The translations under genes and the position numbers were made by a program. Shown here piece by piece: positions 8,603-18,051 of a stretch of DNA of 64,000 bases. This DNA is from Pseudomonas sp. ADAK18. Lineage in GTDB: Bacteria > Pseudomonadota > Gammaproteobacteria > Pseudomonadales > Pseudomonadaceae. The notes under the pieces are model-generated. The model made no database searches. It had not been told where the DNA came from and was given only the letters and a program-made list of their open reading frames with translations. How positions within the stretch are numbered: the first letter of the stretch is position 1; every line of letters begins with the position of its first letter. The stretch lies in assembly GCF_012935695.1 (NCBI RefSeq), contig NZ_CP052859.1, positions 5,187,001-5,251,000 of the forward strand. The letters run 5' to 3'.

Positions 8603-10269
8603 TACCAGCTCCTGAACTTGGCGGGCGGGTTGTACAAGCCACCGGACCACTCCACCAGATCGGCCACGCTCTTGGCCGCCAGCAACTCGCGGGTGGCGTC
8701 GGTGCGGCGGATGCCGAGGTCTTCGGGCAAGGCGATCAACCCTTCGCGGCGCATGCGCGCGGTGTCCTTGGGGTTGTGGCGCATACCGATGACTGTCACC
8801 CCGGCCACGGCGGCGATCATCGCCTGGCGTTCTTCCAGGGAGCGGGCCTTGTACAGGTAGGCGATGCCTTCTTCGGTGAGCAGGTGGGTGACGTCGTCGC
8901 CGTAGATCATGATCGGCGCCAGCGGCATGCCGCTTTTGCGCGCCACTTCCACCGCGTCGAGGGTTTCGACGAAGGTGGGTTTACCGCCCTCCTGGAAGGT
9001 CTCGACCATTTGCACCACCAGCTTCTTGCCGCGTTCGAGCAAGGCTTCGGGGGCGTCGTCGTGGCGCATGTCGAGCCAGGCCGGCGTGCCATGGCGGCGA
9101 CCGCGCGGGTCGTGGCCCATGTTCGGCGCACCACCAAAACCGGCAAGGCGGCCACGGGTTACGGTGGAGGAATGGCCATCCCCGTCGACCTGCAGGGTAG
9201 CGCCGATAAACAGGTCCACCGCGTATTGGCCGGCCAATTGGCAGAACATCCGGTTGGAACGCAGGGACCCGTCGCGCCCTGTGAAGAACACATCAGGCCG
9301 TGCGGCGATGTAGTTTTCCATGCCCAGTTCAGTGCCGAAGCAATGCACGCTTTCGACCCAGCCGCTTTCAATAGCGGGGATCAGCGTGGGATGGGGATTG
9401 AGGGTCCAGTTGCGGCAGATCTTGCCCTTCAGGCCAAGGGATTCACCGTAGGTCGGCAGGATCAACTCGATGGCGGCGGTGTTGAAACCGATACCGTGGT
9501 TCAGGGACTGGACGTTGTGCTTTTCGTAAATCCCGCGGATCGCCATCATCGCCATCAACACATGCACCGGTTTGATGTGCCGTGGATCGCGGGTGAACAA
9601 CGGTTCGATGTAGAAAGGCTTGTCGGCGACCACCACGAAGTCGACCCAGGAGGCCGGGATATCCACGCGAGGCAGATCGCTGACGTCATCCACCAACTGG
9701 TTAACCTGGACGATCACGATCCCATCACTGAAAGCCGCCGGCTCGATCAACGCGGGCGTGTCTTCGGTGCTCGGCCCGGTGTAGATATTGCCGGCACGGT
9801 CAGCCATGAAACCGGCGGACAGCACCACGTTGGGAATCAGGTCCACCACCAGCCGCGCATAGAGCTCGATGTAGGTGTGAATCGCACCGATTTCCAGCAG
9901 GCCATCTTCCAGCAACTGGCTGATGCGCAGGGATTGCGTACCGGCGAAGGAAAAATCCAGCTTGCGGGCGATGCCCTTTTCAAACAGGTCCAAGTGCTCG
10001 GAGCGGCCGACACTGGGCATGATCATGTGCAGGTCGTGGAGCTTGGCGGGGTCGGCCTTGGCCAGGGAGCGCGAGAGGAAATCGGCCTGCTTCTGGTTGT
10101 TGCCCTCCAGTACCACGCGGTCGCCCGGGAGGATCAAGGCTTCCAGGGCTTCGACGATTCGGTCGCTGGGGAGCACGGCGCCATCGGCGAAGGATCGCAC
10201 CAACGCTAATCGGCGCTGCTTCTCGTCGCGCCGCCGCGTCCAGCGCGAGTCGGGGGAAGTTGTTGTCAT
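8602..10269 (-). CDS. mdcA: Malonate decarboxylase alpha subunit MdcA
   Basis: At 555 residues this is the usual length for the alpha subunit, an acetyl-S-ACP:malonate ACP transferase of the CoA-transferase superfamily. It exchanges the acetyl group on MdcC for malonate, releasing acetate. It starts [20 protein letters not shown], with GGAG about 8 bases before the ATG. It is the first gene of the operon, so the promoter and MdcR site should lie between 10270 and about 10400. The antisense strand also has a long open frame here, judged a codon-bias shadow. Confidence 0.95.
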   Translation of the reverse strand: MTTTSPDSRWTRRRDEKQRRLALVRSFADGAVLPSDRIVEALEALILPGDRVVLEGNNQKQADFLSRSLAKADPAKLHDLHMIMPSVGRSEHLDLFEKGIARKLDFSFAGTQSLRISQLLEDGLLEIGAIHTYIELYARLVVDLIPNVVLSAGFMADRAGNIYTGPSTEDTPALIEPAAFSDGIVIVQVNQLVDDVSDLPRVDIPASWVDFVVVADKPFYIEPLFTRDPRHIKPVHVLMAMMAIRGIYEKHNVQSLNHGIGFNTAAIELILPTYGESLGLKGKICRNWTLNPHPTLIPAIESGWVESVHCFGTELGMENYIAARPDVFFTGRDGSLRSNRMFCQLAGQYAVDLFIGATLQVDGDGHSSTVTRGRLAGFGGAPNMGHDPRGRRHGTPAWLDMRHDDAPEALLERGKKLVVQMVETFQEGGKPTFVETLDAVEVARKSGMPLAPIMIYGDDVTHLLTEEGIAYLYKARSLEERQAMIAAVAGVTVIGMRHNPKDTARMRREGLIALPEDLGIRRTDATRELLAAKSVADLVEWSGGLYNPPAKFRSW

Positions 10270-10400
10270 GGTCGCTCCACGGGTTTGCTGTCGTGGGCTG
10301 TACCTTAGGAGGGTATTGGGGGGGCATCAATCAAGCTGGGCGGTGAACCGTTACGGCTGTAGTAATGGTTCATCAACAAATGCTGAGGCTCGGATTCAAC
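10270..10400 (-). promoter_or_regulatory. mdcA: Probable mdc operon promoter and MdcR target region
   Basis: The only non-coding DNA immediately upstream of mdcA. It holds a Shine-Dalgarno-like GGAG before the ATG and a run of six or more C residues on the coding strand. A LysR-type activator would bind here, but I see no unambiguous T-N11-A dyad or good -35/-10 pair. Placement is by position only. Confidence 0.4.
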
Positions 10401-10580
10401 GCACTTTAAGTGTCAGCCCTTTCAAGGTCTTTGAAAAAACAGTTTTTCGGCTAATACCGGTCAATTAGGAGCGAACACTGACCTTGTGGCGAGGGGGCTT
10501 GCCGGATCGCCACAAGGTCAGTGTTCGCTCTCCAAATACGGCTGACTTTTCAAAGACCTTAAAAGGGCTGACTTTAAGTG
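10401..10580. repeat. Large imperfect inverted repeat (about 180 bp) upstream of mdcA
   Basis: The two halves mirror one another. The inner arms, 10469-10492 and 10507-10530, are perfectly complementary over 24 bases around a 14-base loop (GGGGGCTTGCCGGA). The outer arms (from CACTTTAAGTGTCAGCCC at 10402 and up to GGGCTGACTTTAAGTG ending at 10580) are complementary with small indels, and the right arm contains GCTGACTTT twice (10541 and 10567). The core resembles the REP class at 3002, but the outer arms are seen nowhere else in the window. It could be a non-autonomous mobile element. Confidence 0.8.
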
Positions 10581-10661
10581 TGGGAGCGGCGGTGTTCGTG
10601 CAAACGTGCGCAGCAGTCCAACAATGGGAACGATCAGTCCCTATGTGGGACCGATCCATTT

Positions 10662-10982
10662 TTATGGAACAGACGATGGAGCCACCTGTTCCAGTGCCTG
10701 ATCCACCAACAACTGCCCCAACTCACTCATCTGTTGAATTGCCAGCACTACTCCTCGCTGGGAGCCTTCCAATTCAAAGGCCAGATTGGAAGTCAGCGCG
10801 TTGAGTGAGGCAAAGGTTTCAGAGGCGTTGGCCAGCAGGGCTTCGGTGGATTGAGCAGGAGCAACTGTAAAGACGGATGCAGAAGACGGAAAATAGTGGC
10901 CTATGGCACGCTCGGCGGCGGCCTTGAGCTTGCGTCGCTCGAACGAGGTGTTTTGCGGAGGGTTGGGGGTAGGTTTGAACAT
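10662..10982 (-). CDS. Small DUF6124-type (formerly DUF3077) hypothetical protein
   Basis: A 106-residue soluble protein. The start is placed at the ATG giving MFKPTPNPPQNTSFERRKL, with a GGAG about 9 bases upstream; MFK-TPNPP followed by a Lys/Ala-rich helix and a later NASETFASLNALTSNLAFEL segment is typical of a Pseudomonas family of unknown function (DUF6124). The second half is amphipathic helix with repeated Leu/Ala/Ser, possibly for helical bundling. It has no operon partner, and the long sequence upstream is itself unusual. No function is proposed. Confidence 0.7.
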   Translation of the reverse strand: MFKPTPNPPQNTSFERRKLKAAAERAIGHYFPSSASVFTVAPAQSTEALLANASETFASLNALTSNLAFELEGSQRGVVLAIQQMSELGQLLVDQALEQVAPSSVP

Positions 10983-11155
10983 GATGTGCAGCTCCGATAT
11001 GTAGTAAGGGAAGCTGTCACCGTTCGCTTGCACGCGAAGAGGGTGGCAACTGTACGCAGGTGTGCAAGACCGGGCATATCGGACCCCGGCAGACCCCAAG
11101 GGATCTCCCACGCACAGCCGCCATAAGAAATACAGCAGGCATAAAGAACTCCCAT
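10901..11155 (-). CDS. Candidate overlapping small reading frame in the DUF6124 leader
   Basis: An 84-codon frame begins MGVLYACCISYGGCAWEIP at an ATG and runs through the leader, overlapping the first 82 bases of the DUF6124 gene in another frame. It is Cys- and aromatic-rich and has no clear ribosome site. It may be a leader peptide or a chance frame in structured RNA. No family is recognised. Confidence 0.22.
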   Translation of the reverse strand: MGVLYACCISYGGCAWEIPWGLPGSDMPGLAHLRTVATLFACKRTVTASLTTYRSCTSCSNLPPTLRKTPRSSDASSRPPPSVP

Positions 11156-11261
11156 TGAATAGCTATGGGCGTTGGTGCGCCGACATGTAACCGGACTTGC
11201 ACGTCCGTGTCACCGTTTTTTGCGATGACGGGGGAAGACTAGGCGGGATAACCGCAAGCGA
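10983..11261 (-). other. Leader/intergenic sequence upstream of the DUF6124 gene
   Basis: About 280 bases upstream of the DUF6124 start. It contains a hairpin, CGGAC-TTGCAC-GTCCG, at 11192-11207 and a T-run at 11215-11221 flanked by GTCAC and GATGAC. I do not see a clean promoter. I have an impression, from general familiarity only, that similar text precedes related genes in other pseudomonads. Confidence 0.4.
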
Positions 11262-11522
11262 CAAGTTCACGCATTGCGCGAAAACGTGCAGGAAAAATCC
11301 GAAGGCATCACCATCACCGAAACGGCTCGACGCCTTGACTGCGCCCGGAAAACTTTCTCAAGGACCCTTCATGGTCATGTCTGCCCTGAGCGGTGAGGCT
11401 AGAGCGCGCAGGCAGGCATCAGCAAAGCGCGACTATGGTTGTCGATGCAAAGCGCTTACGACCTGTGGCAGGCGGAGCATCGCGAGCAGCCGCAAATCAA
11501 GCGATTTGCCCGGATTGATTGA
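11262..11522 (+). pseudogene. Decayed HigA-like antitoxin gene
   Basis: One frame reads LRENVQEKSEGITITETARRL, then DCARKTFSRTLHGH, then two stop codons (11393-11401 region), then AGISKARLWLSMQSAYDLWQ and AEHREQPQIKRFARID before a TGA at 11520. The order matches HigA-type XRE antitoxins: LRE start, helix-turn-helix SRVLNGH, then the AWLxMQxxYDLWQAE tail. In-frame stops and a small deletion destroy the middle, and the N-terminal HPGE and start codon are missing. No HigB-like toxin is visible beside it. Confidence 0.65.
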
Positions 11523-11590
11523 ATGGACAACATGGATGAGATCAGCCAGACACACGAGATCAAATGGGCGGGTTCGACATCCCGACGAAG

Positions 11591-11695
11591 CGGCCCGCAT
11601 CGCAGCCTCGTGCCTCGGCAGCGGCTACAGAAAGTCGGCCCCTGCACAATTGTGTAGATACCTCTGCTGCGATAGCGACAAGCCAGCTCCCACAG
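11591..11695. repeat. REP-type repeat fragments, two classes joined
   Basis: Positions 11591-11630 match the right arm of the 58301-58421 repeat and the right half of the 3002-3100 repeat. Positions 11672-11695 match the right arm of the GTGGGAGCGGGCTTGCC class (as at 37328). The matching left arms are missing, so this looks like degraded or recombined repeats downstream of chpC. Confidence 0.65.
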
Positions 11696-11709
11696 TTGAT
11701 CACCATCAC

Positions 11710-12165
11710 CTAAGCCAACCCCGCCTCCACCAACAATGCCTCCACCCCCATCAAATCCGGCACCTTCGCCACATGCTCTCCCACCTGCACCGCCGCCAGT
11801 TCCAACCGGCACAGTGGCACATCCACATAGCTCAACTGGCTATCGAGTTTGTAGGAGCGCGGGATCCCCTGAATCACCAACGCAATAAACTTCAACGTTG
11901 GCCGCCCGCCCAAAGTATTGAGCACCACGATCCGCGCCCGCTCTCCCACCACACTCGCCCCACCACACGCGGCCTCGAAGCTGATCAACGGCAATTGCTG
12001 ATCGCGCCAGGTCACTTGCCGCAGATACCACGGCGGCGCATCGCTGGCCGGTTCGCCGCGCTGGAAGTCGATCAGCTCAGCGACGGCAACGTTGGGCAGC
12101 AGCAAGTGACGGTCGGCCAAGGGCAGTAATAACCCGGTGAGTTGGCTCGCGCGGTGGTCAAGCAT
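11710..12165 (-). CDS. chpC: CheW-like adaptor of the Pil-Chp pathway, ChpC
   Basis: A 151-residue CheW-fold protein: residues 8-140 contain LLLPLADRHLLLPNVAVAELI and the PWYLRQVTWRDQQLPLISFE segment of CheW domains. The start is at the ATG at 12165 (MLDHRASQLTGLL), overlapping the end of chpA by 8 bp; further upstream codons are chpA sequence in another frame. In P. aeruginosa ChpC is an accessory CheW linking further chemoreceptors to ChpA. chpB normally lies between chpA and chpC but is absent here. Confidence 0.85.
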   Translation of the reverse strand: MLDHRASQLTGLLLPLADRHLLLPNVAVAELIDFQRGEPASDAPPWYLRQVTWRDQQLPLISFEAACGGASVVGERARIVVLNTLGGRPTLKFIALVIQGIPRSYKLDSQLSYVDVPLCRLELAAVQVGEHVAKVPDLMGVEALLVEAGLA

Positions 12166-15100
12166 GGGACTTGCTCCAGTAGGCGATGCTTTCCAGCAAC
12201 ACCGACTCTTGGTAGGGCTTGCCAAGGTAGTCGTTAACCCCGATGGCCATGGCACGGTCGCGGTGTTTCTGGCCGGTGCGGGAGGTGATCATGATGATCG
12301 GCAGGCCTTTGAGCCGTGGGTCGTTGCGTACCTGGATCGCGACTTCGAAGCCGTCCATACGCGGCATTTCGATGTCCAGCAGCATCAGGTCCGGGGTGTG
12401 CTCTTCCAGCACCGCGATGGCGTCGATGCCATCCTTGGCCGTCAGGACGTTCATGCCGTTACGTTCCAGCAGGCGGCTGGTGACCTTGCGTACAGTGACC
12501 GAGTCGTCCACCACCAGCACCAGCAGCGGGCGCTTTTGCAGCGGTTCGTTGACGGTGACCTGCGAGTTCGCCACGTTCTTCGGCACGGCCGGCTGCAGCG
12601 CCCGCAGGTGGGCCAATAAGTCGATGATCAGTACCACGCGGCCATCCCCGAGAATGGTCGCGCCGGACAACCCTTGAACCCCGGCGAACTGCGGACCTAG
12701 CCCCTTGACCACAATCTCGCGAGTGCCGGCCATGGCATCCACCTGCACGGCAATGCGCCGCTCATTGCAATGCACCAGCAACACCGGCAGTGGCAGGCTC
12801 TGGCCCAAAAGTCTCGGGCGGGAAACGGTGTGTAGCAGCTCGCCCAGGTAATACAGCTCGTAGCGCTGCCCTGCGTATTCATAGCAGGGCGGGTCCTGCC
12901 GATAGTGCCCTTCCAGCTCACCGGGCAGCACGCGCACCAGACCTTCGATGGTGTTCAGTGGAATCGCGTACTGATCGTCCGCGCACTGCACCATCAACGC
13001 CCGGTTGACCGAGACGGTGAACGGCAGGCGAATCCGAAAATGCACGCCCACACCGGCCTTGGAGTCGATGACCATCGAACCACCGAGCTGACGCACTTCT
13101 TCGTGCACCACGTCCATGCCCACACCACGGCCGGAAATCTGGGTGATTTTTTCGGCGGTGGAAAACCCCGGCTGCAGGATAAACTGCAGCACGTCGCGGT
13201 CGCTGATCTCGAGATTGGGATCAAGTAAGCCGCGCTTGATCGCCTTGCGCCGCACCGCATCCAGCGGCACGCCAGCACCGTCGTCGCGCATGTCGAAGAC
13301 GATGTCGCCGCCTTCGTGGGTCAGCTCCAGGCTGATCCGCCCCCGGGCAGGTTTGCCCGCTGCCAGCCGCACTTCGCGAGATTCCAGGCCGTGGTCGACG
13401 GCGTTGCGCAGCATGTGTTCCAGAGGCGCAACCATCCGCTCCAGCACGTTGCGGTCCATCTCACCTTCGGCATTGCCGACCACAAACTCAACGTCCTTGC
13501 CCAGCTCCTCGGCCACTTGCCGCACGATGCGTTTGAGGCGCGGCAGCATGCGTTCGAACGGCACCATGCGCGTGCGCATCAGGCCTTCCTGCAATTCGGT
13601 GTTGATGCGCGCCTGCTGCTGCAACAGGGTGTGGGCATCCTGGTTGCGACGTTCGAGGGTTTCCTTGAGGTCCAGCAAGTCAGAGGCCGACTCGAACAGA
13701 GCCCGGGACAGTTGCTGCAACTGGGAATGGCGATCCATTTCCAGCGGGTCGAATTCTTCATAGCCCAAGCGCTCTGCCTCGGCTTGCTGGCGGCTGAGGA
13801 TGCGGCCCTGGGTTTCGGTGTCGAGGCGGCGCAACTGGTCGCGCATCCGCTCGATGGTAGTTTCCACCTCGTTGAGCGCGATACGGGCATCGTTGACCTG
13901 CTGCTCGATACGCCCGCGAAAGATCGAGGTTTCACCGGCCAGGTTGACCAGATCATCCAGCAGGTCGGCGGAGATTTTCACCATATCAGCGGCAGGTTCG
14001 TTGGCCGAAACAGACTCGACTTTGACCCCTGGGAGCGCCACCGGAGCGACCTGATCTTCAATGGGGTGAACCAGACTCTTGATGCGTTCGATCAAACGCT
14101 CGACAGACCCCACCGGTAGACCTGCCGCCACCGCATCGACCATCTGCGCCAGGCGATCGTGGCACCCTTGCAGCAACGCAAACAATTCGGTGGACGGCGC
14201 CAGCAAACCCGCCGACAAGCCTTCGTAGAGAAATTCCAGCTCATGGGCCAAATCGCCAATGGGCCCGATCTCGACCATCCGCGCACCGCCCTTGAGGGTG
14301 TGCAGATCCCGCAGCAGAGTTTCCACTTCCTGACGGTTCCCCGGTTCCGCCTGCCAGCGCAGTAGCGCAGCACCGGAGCTGTCGAGGATGTCGGCAGCTT
14401 CTTCGAGGAAGATCTCCAACAACTCCGGATCAGTCCCCGTGACCTCGGGCGCCGCGGGCGGTGTTGCTTGCCCGGTACTCTGGCGCAGCTCACGCAGATG
14501 GCTGATCAGTGTGCTGGATTCACTCAGTGGCTGTTGGTGTTGCAGTTGCTCCAGCTGCAGCGCCAGTTGCTCGTGACTGGCCATCAAGACCTGCGCCAGC
14601 TCGTTGGAGTAACTGTAGCGCCGGTCCACCAGCCCTTCGTAAAGGCTTTCCAGCTCCAGGGCCAAGTCGCCTACGGGGCCGACTTCGGCCATGCGCGCGC
14701 CGCCCTTTAGGGTGTGCAGGTCCCGTTGCAGAGACGACAGCGGCGCTACGCTGTCGGGGTCCAGCAGCCAACGCTTGAGGGACTGCCCGGCGCTGTCGAG
14801 GATATCCACTGCTTCCTCAAGGAAGATCTCGACGATTTCGTCATCCACCGTCGCCTCTTGCCCCAACTGCGCGGTGGCCGCGCCCAGCTCGGAGATGCTC
14901 AATGTGCGGCTGCCGTCGCTCTTGATCAGCCCAGTGGCGGATGGATCCAAGCCTTCGTCCAGCAGCTCGCGCAGCGCCCTCACCCGCGTGGAGGCAGGGC
15001 TGATTTCCTGGCCAGCGGCCAGTTGGTCGAGCATGCTGATCAACGCTTCGTGAGCCTGTTCGGCCTCATGGAAAAACCGCTCGCTGACTGCCAGGCTGCT

Positions 15101-18010
15101 CTCTTCTACCGCGCCATAGAGGTCGAGCAAGGCTTCGCAGAGTTCGTCCATCGGGTGCAGATCGGCCAGGTGCGCGCCCTCACCCAAGGTAGTCAGTTCG
15201 TCCAGCAACGCACTGAGTTCCTGACGTTCGCCGGGGTGCTGCTGCCAAACGCGCAACAGGCTTTCCGCGTCCAGCAGGATGTCCATGCCCTGGGCCAGGA
15301 AGTTGGCGATCAGCTGGGGATCACGCTTGATCCGCAGCCCCGTATTGGGTGCGTTGAGCAGCGCTTCAAGTTGGCTGTTCAAACGCTGTTGCGTGCGTTC
15401 GATCAAGGCCGCTGCACCACTGATCGGCGCGTTGGGATCATTGTCCAACTGGCGTAAGCCACGTTGGAACAGCGCTTCGGCTTCCAGCAACAGCTCGACC
15501 TCATCCAGGTCCAGCGGCAGGCGGTGGGCCTTGTACTCGCGGGTCAAGTGGTCCAGCGGCCGCGCCAGCTCGGCAATAGGCAACACGCCGGCCATGTAGG
15601 CGCTGCCTTTGAGGGTATGCAGGGCCCGCTGCAGTTCGTCACTGACCTGCAAGGGTACGTACTCGGTGGCCTGGCGCAGAAAATGATTAAGGCTGTCGAG
15701 ATGGCTCTGGGCTTCGTTGCGAAAGATCTCCAGCAGCAGCGGGTCCAGGGCCGACGGATCGTCGTCAGCCGTGGTCGGCAGTTCGACACCGCTGGCCAGG
15801 GCGTGGGCCCGAGCCGCCAAGTCGTCGACATCGTCTCGCTGGCGTTGGGTATCGGTGGCGAAATCGGCGATCAATGTCGGCAGCAGCGCCACCGCGTCAT
15901 CCAGTACAGCCTGCACATCGGCCCCAGCGGCGACACTGCGCTCCAGTACACGATTGAGCAGGTTTTCCACGGCCCACGCCAACTCTGCCAGCACCAGAGC
16001 GCGGACCATGCGCCCACTGCCCTTGAGCGTGTGAAAGGCGCGGCGAATTTCGCTCAGGATGGCTTTGTCTTCCAGGCTGGCGATGCCGCCCGGCAGGTCA
16101 CGATGCAGCGTCTCAAGGACTTCCCCGGTCTCCTCGAGGAAGACCTCCCGCAGTTCATCGTCCACCGGCTCTTCTCCCGCCGGCGGTGGCAGCAGGCTGC
16201 CAGGGCGTTGCAACGCCGGAGGATTGAGGCGCGAGGTGGGACTGGCCAACACCTGCGCCAGAGATTGAGTGGTCGAGGCCTGCGCCGGCACGTCATCCAT
16301 CGATGCGGGCAATTCCTGGCGCCAGGGCTTTTCAGCCGGCAAATAACCCAGCGCCGTCAAACCTTCAGCGGCCACGTCCAGCACTCGCTCGCCGGGGGCG
16401 TCATGATCCTGAAGCATGCGTTCCAGGTAGTACTCGAGGCTGGTAATCACATCGGCAAAATGCGCGAGCTGCGTGTCGGTAGGCACCGTCGCACTGACCA
16501 TCAGTTGCTCGTCGACGTACTGATTGCAGCCGCGCATCAAGCTCGCCGCACGGGGCAACGGGATCATCGCCAAGGCACCGCGAACCTGGGTCAGTAACTC
16601 GGGCAGAGACTCCAGGCGCTGTCGATCCCACTGGGCTTCAATGCAGTCGATGATCAGTTCTTTGGCCTGCTTGAGGCACTGACACGACTCCTTGAGAACC
16701 AACTGATGGATCTGGGTCAGGTCAGTGGTGGGCAGGCGACTTTCTTCGCGGCGTTCCGGCTCGACGGTGCCGACCATTCCGGCCAGTGTCGCTTCGACGT
16801 AAAGCAAGGCACCGGCGACGTCCATCAACACAGCGTCATTCGGTTCCCGCTGCCCTTGGGCCAGGCCCAGCACTACCGCCAGTTGGTCGATGATCACTTT
16901 GCGCGGCTGGCCAAACCCCAGCACCGCCAGGGTATCGGCAATTTGCCGCAGCGGCGCCAGCAGGCTCTCCAGGTCGCTGGTGTGTTGGCGGTCGCTGCGC
17001 ACGAACAGGTCCAGGCGCTCCTTGACCCGCACCAACTCTTCACAGAGGGCACCGAGGACCGAGCCCATGGCACCACGATCAGGCCCGGCCATGCGCGCGC
17101 GTTCGGCATCCACCACGGCGCTGTCGGGCAGGGCTTCGTCGAGGCCATAACGTTCTTTCAGGCTTTGCATGCGCGGTGTCGGCCGGGTGACTTTGGCGAT
17201 GTAAAACAGCAGGCTCTTGAGCAACTCATCGGGAGCCGGCTGGTTGATTCCGGCGATGCCTTGGGCCAACAGACGCTTGATTTCCTTGTCGCAGGCCTTG
17301 AGCAGACTGCGCAGCGCCGGGCTGTTGGCGATCACGCCGGTGAGCATGCCTTCCACCAGTGCCGAGGTGACTTGCCACAACGGCAGCAAGGGTGCGCCTT
17401 GGCACAGGGCTTCGAGCCGGGCAAAGACCCGCGCCATATCGTCCAGGTTGCTGGGGCCGTGGTCCTCGCGCAGCAACCCGGCCAGGGCCTGTTGCAGCAT
17501 CTGCCGCCATTGGCGCAGCAACTCGGGGAAATCGTCCGGTGTTCGTTGGGCCAGGATGTCGTCGGGCAGCGCAGGGATCACCAGCAACTGCGGACTGAAC
17601 AGGCTGGTTTCCGAGAGCAGGCTTTCACCCCGCACGCTGCGCAGGTCGTTAAGCAACGGCAAGACCACCAACGGCAGATCGCGGCGGGCGCTGTGCACCC
17701 GCTCCAGATACAACGGCAATTGCCCGAGGGCCTGTTGCAGCAGACGGATGCCTTCGTCGCGCTGACTGACACGCCCGGCCTGCAGGGCCAAGGCCAGGTG
17801 TTCGATTTCCTCGGCGAGCAGGGCCGCGCCGTAGAACTCGACCATCAGCAGGCTGCCATGGACCTGGTGAATGCACTCAAGGCACAGGGCGATCGCGCCA
17901 CTGCTTGCGTCGTCGATGAAAGCGTCCAGCGCCGAACGGGCCTGCTTCAGGGTTTCGGCAATTTCATCCTTGACCCATTCGAGGGCCACATAATCGTGCC
18001 GATCAACCAT
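12158..18010 (-). CDS. chpA: Hybrid histidine kinase/response regulator ChpA of the Pil-Chp system
   Basis: A 1950-residue CheA-type kinase. Domains in order: an N-terminal Hpt-like segment with HQVHG near residue 48; a FimL-like helical region to about 500; four canonical Hpt domains with HTLKG near 660, 798, 1099 and 1237; a degenerate helical domain near 950; a dimerisation helix near 1350; a HATPase with N-box RNAVDHGLE and G-boxes DDGAG and GRGVGMD near 1540-1640; CheW at about 1665-1810; and a C-terminal receiver (VVDDS, phospho-Asp about 1879 in LLDIEMPRMDG, Lys in YLGKP). It phosphorylates PilG and PilH to control type IV pili. P. aeruginosa ChpA is about 2470 residues, so this one is clearly shorter. 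Confidence 0.95.
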   Translation of the reverse strand: MVDRHDYVALEWVKDEIAETLKQARSALDAFIDDASSGAIALCLECIHQVHGSLLMVEFYGAALLAEEIEHLALALQAGRVSQRDEGIRLLQQALGQLPLYLERVHSARRDLPLVVLPLLNDLRSVRGESLLSETSLFSPQLLVIPALPDDILAQRTPDDFPELLRQWRQMLQQALAGLLREDHGPSNLDDMARVFARLEALCQGAPLLPLWQVTSALVEGMLTGVIANSPALRSLLKACDKEIKRLLAQGIAGINQPAPDELLKSLLFYIAKVTRPTPRMQSLKERYGLDEALPDSAVVDAERARMAGPDRGAMGSVLGALCEELVRVKERLDLFVRSDRQHTSDLESLLAPLRQIADTLAVLGFGQPRKVIIDQLAVVLGLAQGQREPNDAVLMDVAGALLYVEATLAGMVGTVEPERREESRLPTTDLTQIHQLVLKESCQCLKQAKELIIDCIEAQWDRQRLESLPELLTQVRGALAMIPLPRAASLMRGCNQYVDEQLMVSATVPTDTQLAHFADVITSLEYYLERMLQDHDAPGERVLDVAAEGLTALGYLPAEKPWRQELPASMDDVPAQASTTQSLAQVLASPTSRLNPPALQRPGSLLPPPAGEEPVDDELREVFLEETGEVLETLHRDLPGGIASLEDKAILSEIRRAFHTLKGSGRMVRALVLAELAWAVENLLNRVLERSVAAGADVQAVLDDAVALLPTLIADFATDTQRQRDDVDDLAARAHALASGVELPTTADDDPSALDPLLLEIFRNEAQSHLDSLNHFLRQATEYVPLQVSDELQRALHTLKGSAYMAGVLPIAELARPLDHLTREYKAHRLPLDLDEVELLLEAEALFQRGLRQLDNDPNAPISGAAALIERTQQRLNSQLEALLNAPNTGLRIKRDPQLIANFLAQGMDILLDAESLLRVWQQHPGERQELSALLDELTTLGEGAHLADLHPMDELCEALLDLYGAVEESSLAVSERFFHEAEQAHEALISMLDQLAAGQEISPASTRVRALRELLDEGLDPSATGLIKSDGSRTLSISELGAATAQLGQEATVDDEIVEIFLEEAVDILDSAGQSLKRWLLDPDSVAPLSSLQRDLHTLKGGARMAEVGPVGDLALELESLYEGLVDRRYSYSNELAQVLMASHEQLALQLEQLQHQQPLSESSTLISHLRELRQSTGQATPPAAPEVTGTDPELLEIFLEEAADILDSSGAALLRWQAEPGNRQEVETLLRDLHTLKGGARMVEIGPIGDLAHELEFLYEGLSAGLLAPSTELFALLQGCHDRLAQMVDAVAAGLPVGSVERLIERIKSLVHPIEDQVAPVALPGVKVESVSANEPAADMVKISADLLDDLVNLAGETSIFRGRIEQQVNDARIALNEVETTIERMRDQLRRLDTETQGRILSRQQAEAERLGYEEFDPLEMDRHSQLQQLSRALFESASDLLDLKETLERRNQDAHTLLQQQARINTELQEGLMRTRMVPFERMLPRLKRIVRQVAEELGKDVEFVVGNAEGEMDRNVLERMVAPLEHMLRNAVDHGLESREVRLAAGKPARGRISLELTHEGGDIVFDMRDDGAGVPLDAVRRKAIKRGLLDPNLEISDRDVLQFILQPGFSTAEKITQISGRGVGMDVVHEEVRQLGGSMVIDSKAGVGVHFRIRLPFTVSVNRALMVQCADDQYAIPLNTIEGLVRVLPGELEGHYRQDPPCYEYAGQRYELYYLGELLHTVSRPRLLGQSLPLPVLLVHCNERRIAVQVDAMAGTREIVVKGLGPQFAGVQGLSGATILGDGRVVLIIDLLAHLRALQPAVPKNVANSQVTVNEPLQKRPLLVLVVDDSVTVRKVTSRLLERNGMNVLTAKDGIDAIAVLEEHTPDLMLLDIEMPRMDGFEVAIQVRNDPRLKGLPIIMITSRTGQKHRDRAMAIGVNDYLGKPYQESVLLESIAYWSKSHA

Positions 18011-18051
18011 AACTGCTCCCGCTTGAATTCATTAATTTCCTGGCTTGCACC

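Noticed and set aside
8593..10209. A 538-codon open frame on the plus strand, antisense to mdcA
   Set aside because: It is the codon-bias shadow of mdcA: no protein family resemblance and no good start, and the antisense frame mirrors a well-supported gene.
11197..12129. A 310-codon plus-strand frame through the DUF6124/chpC spacer
   Set aside because: It runs through a palindromic repeat and into the antisense of chpC, and contains no recognisable domain. The real signal in part of it is the higA relic in another frame.
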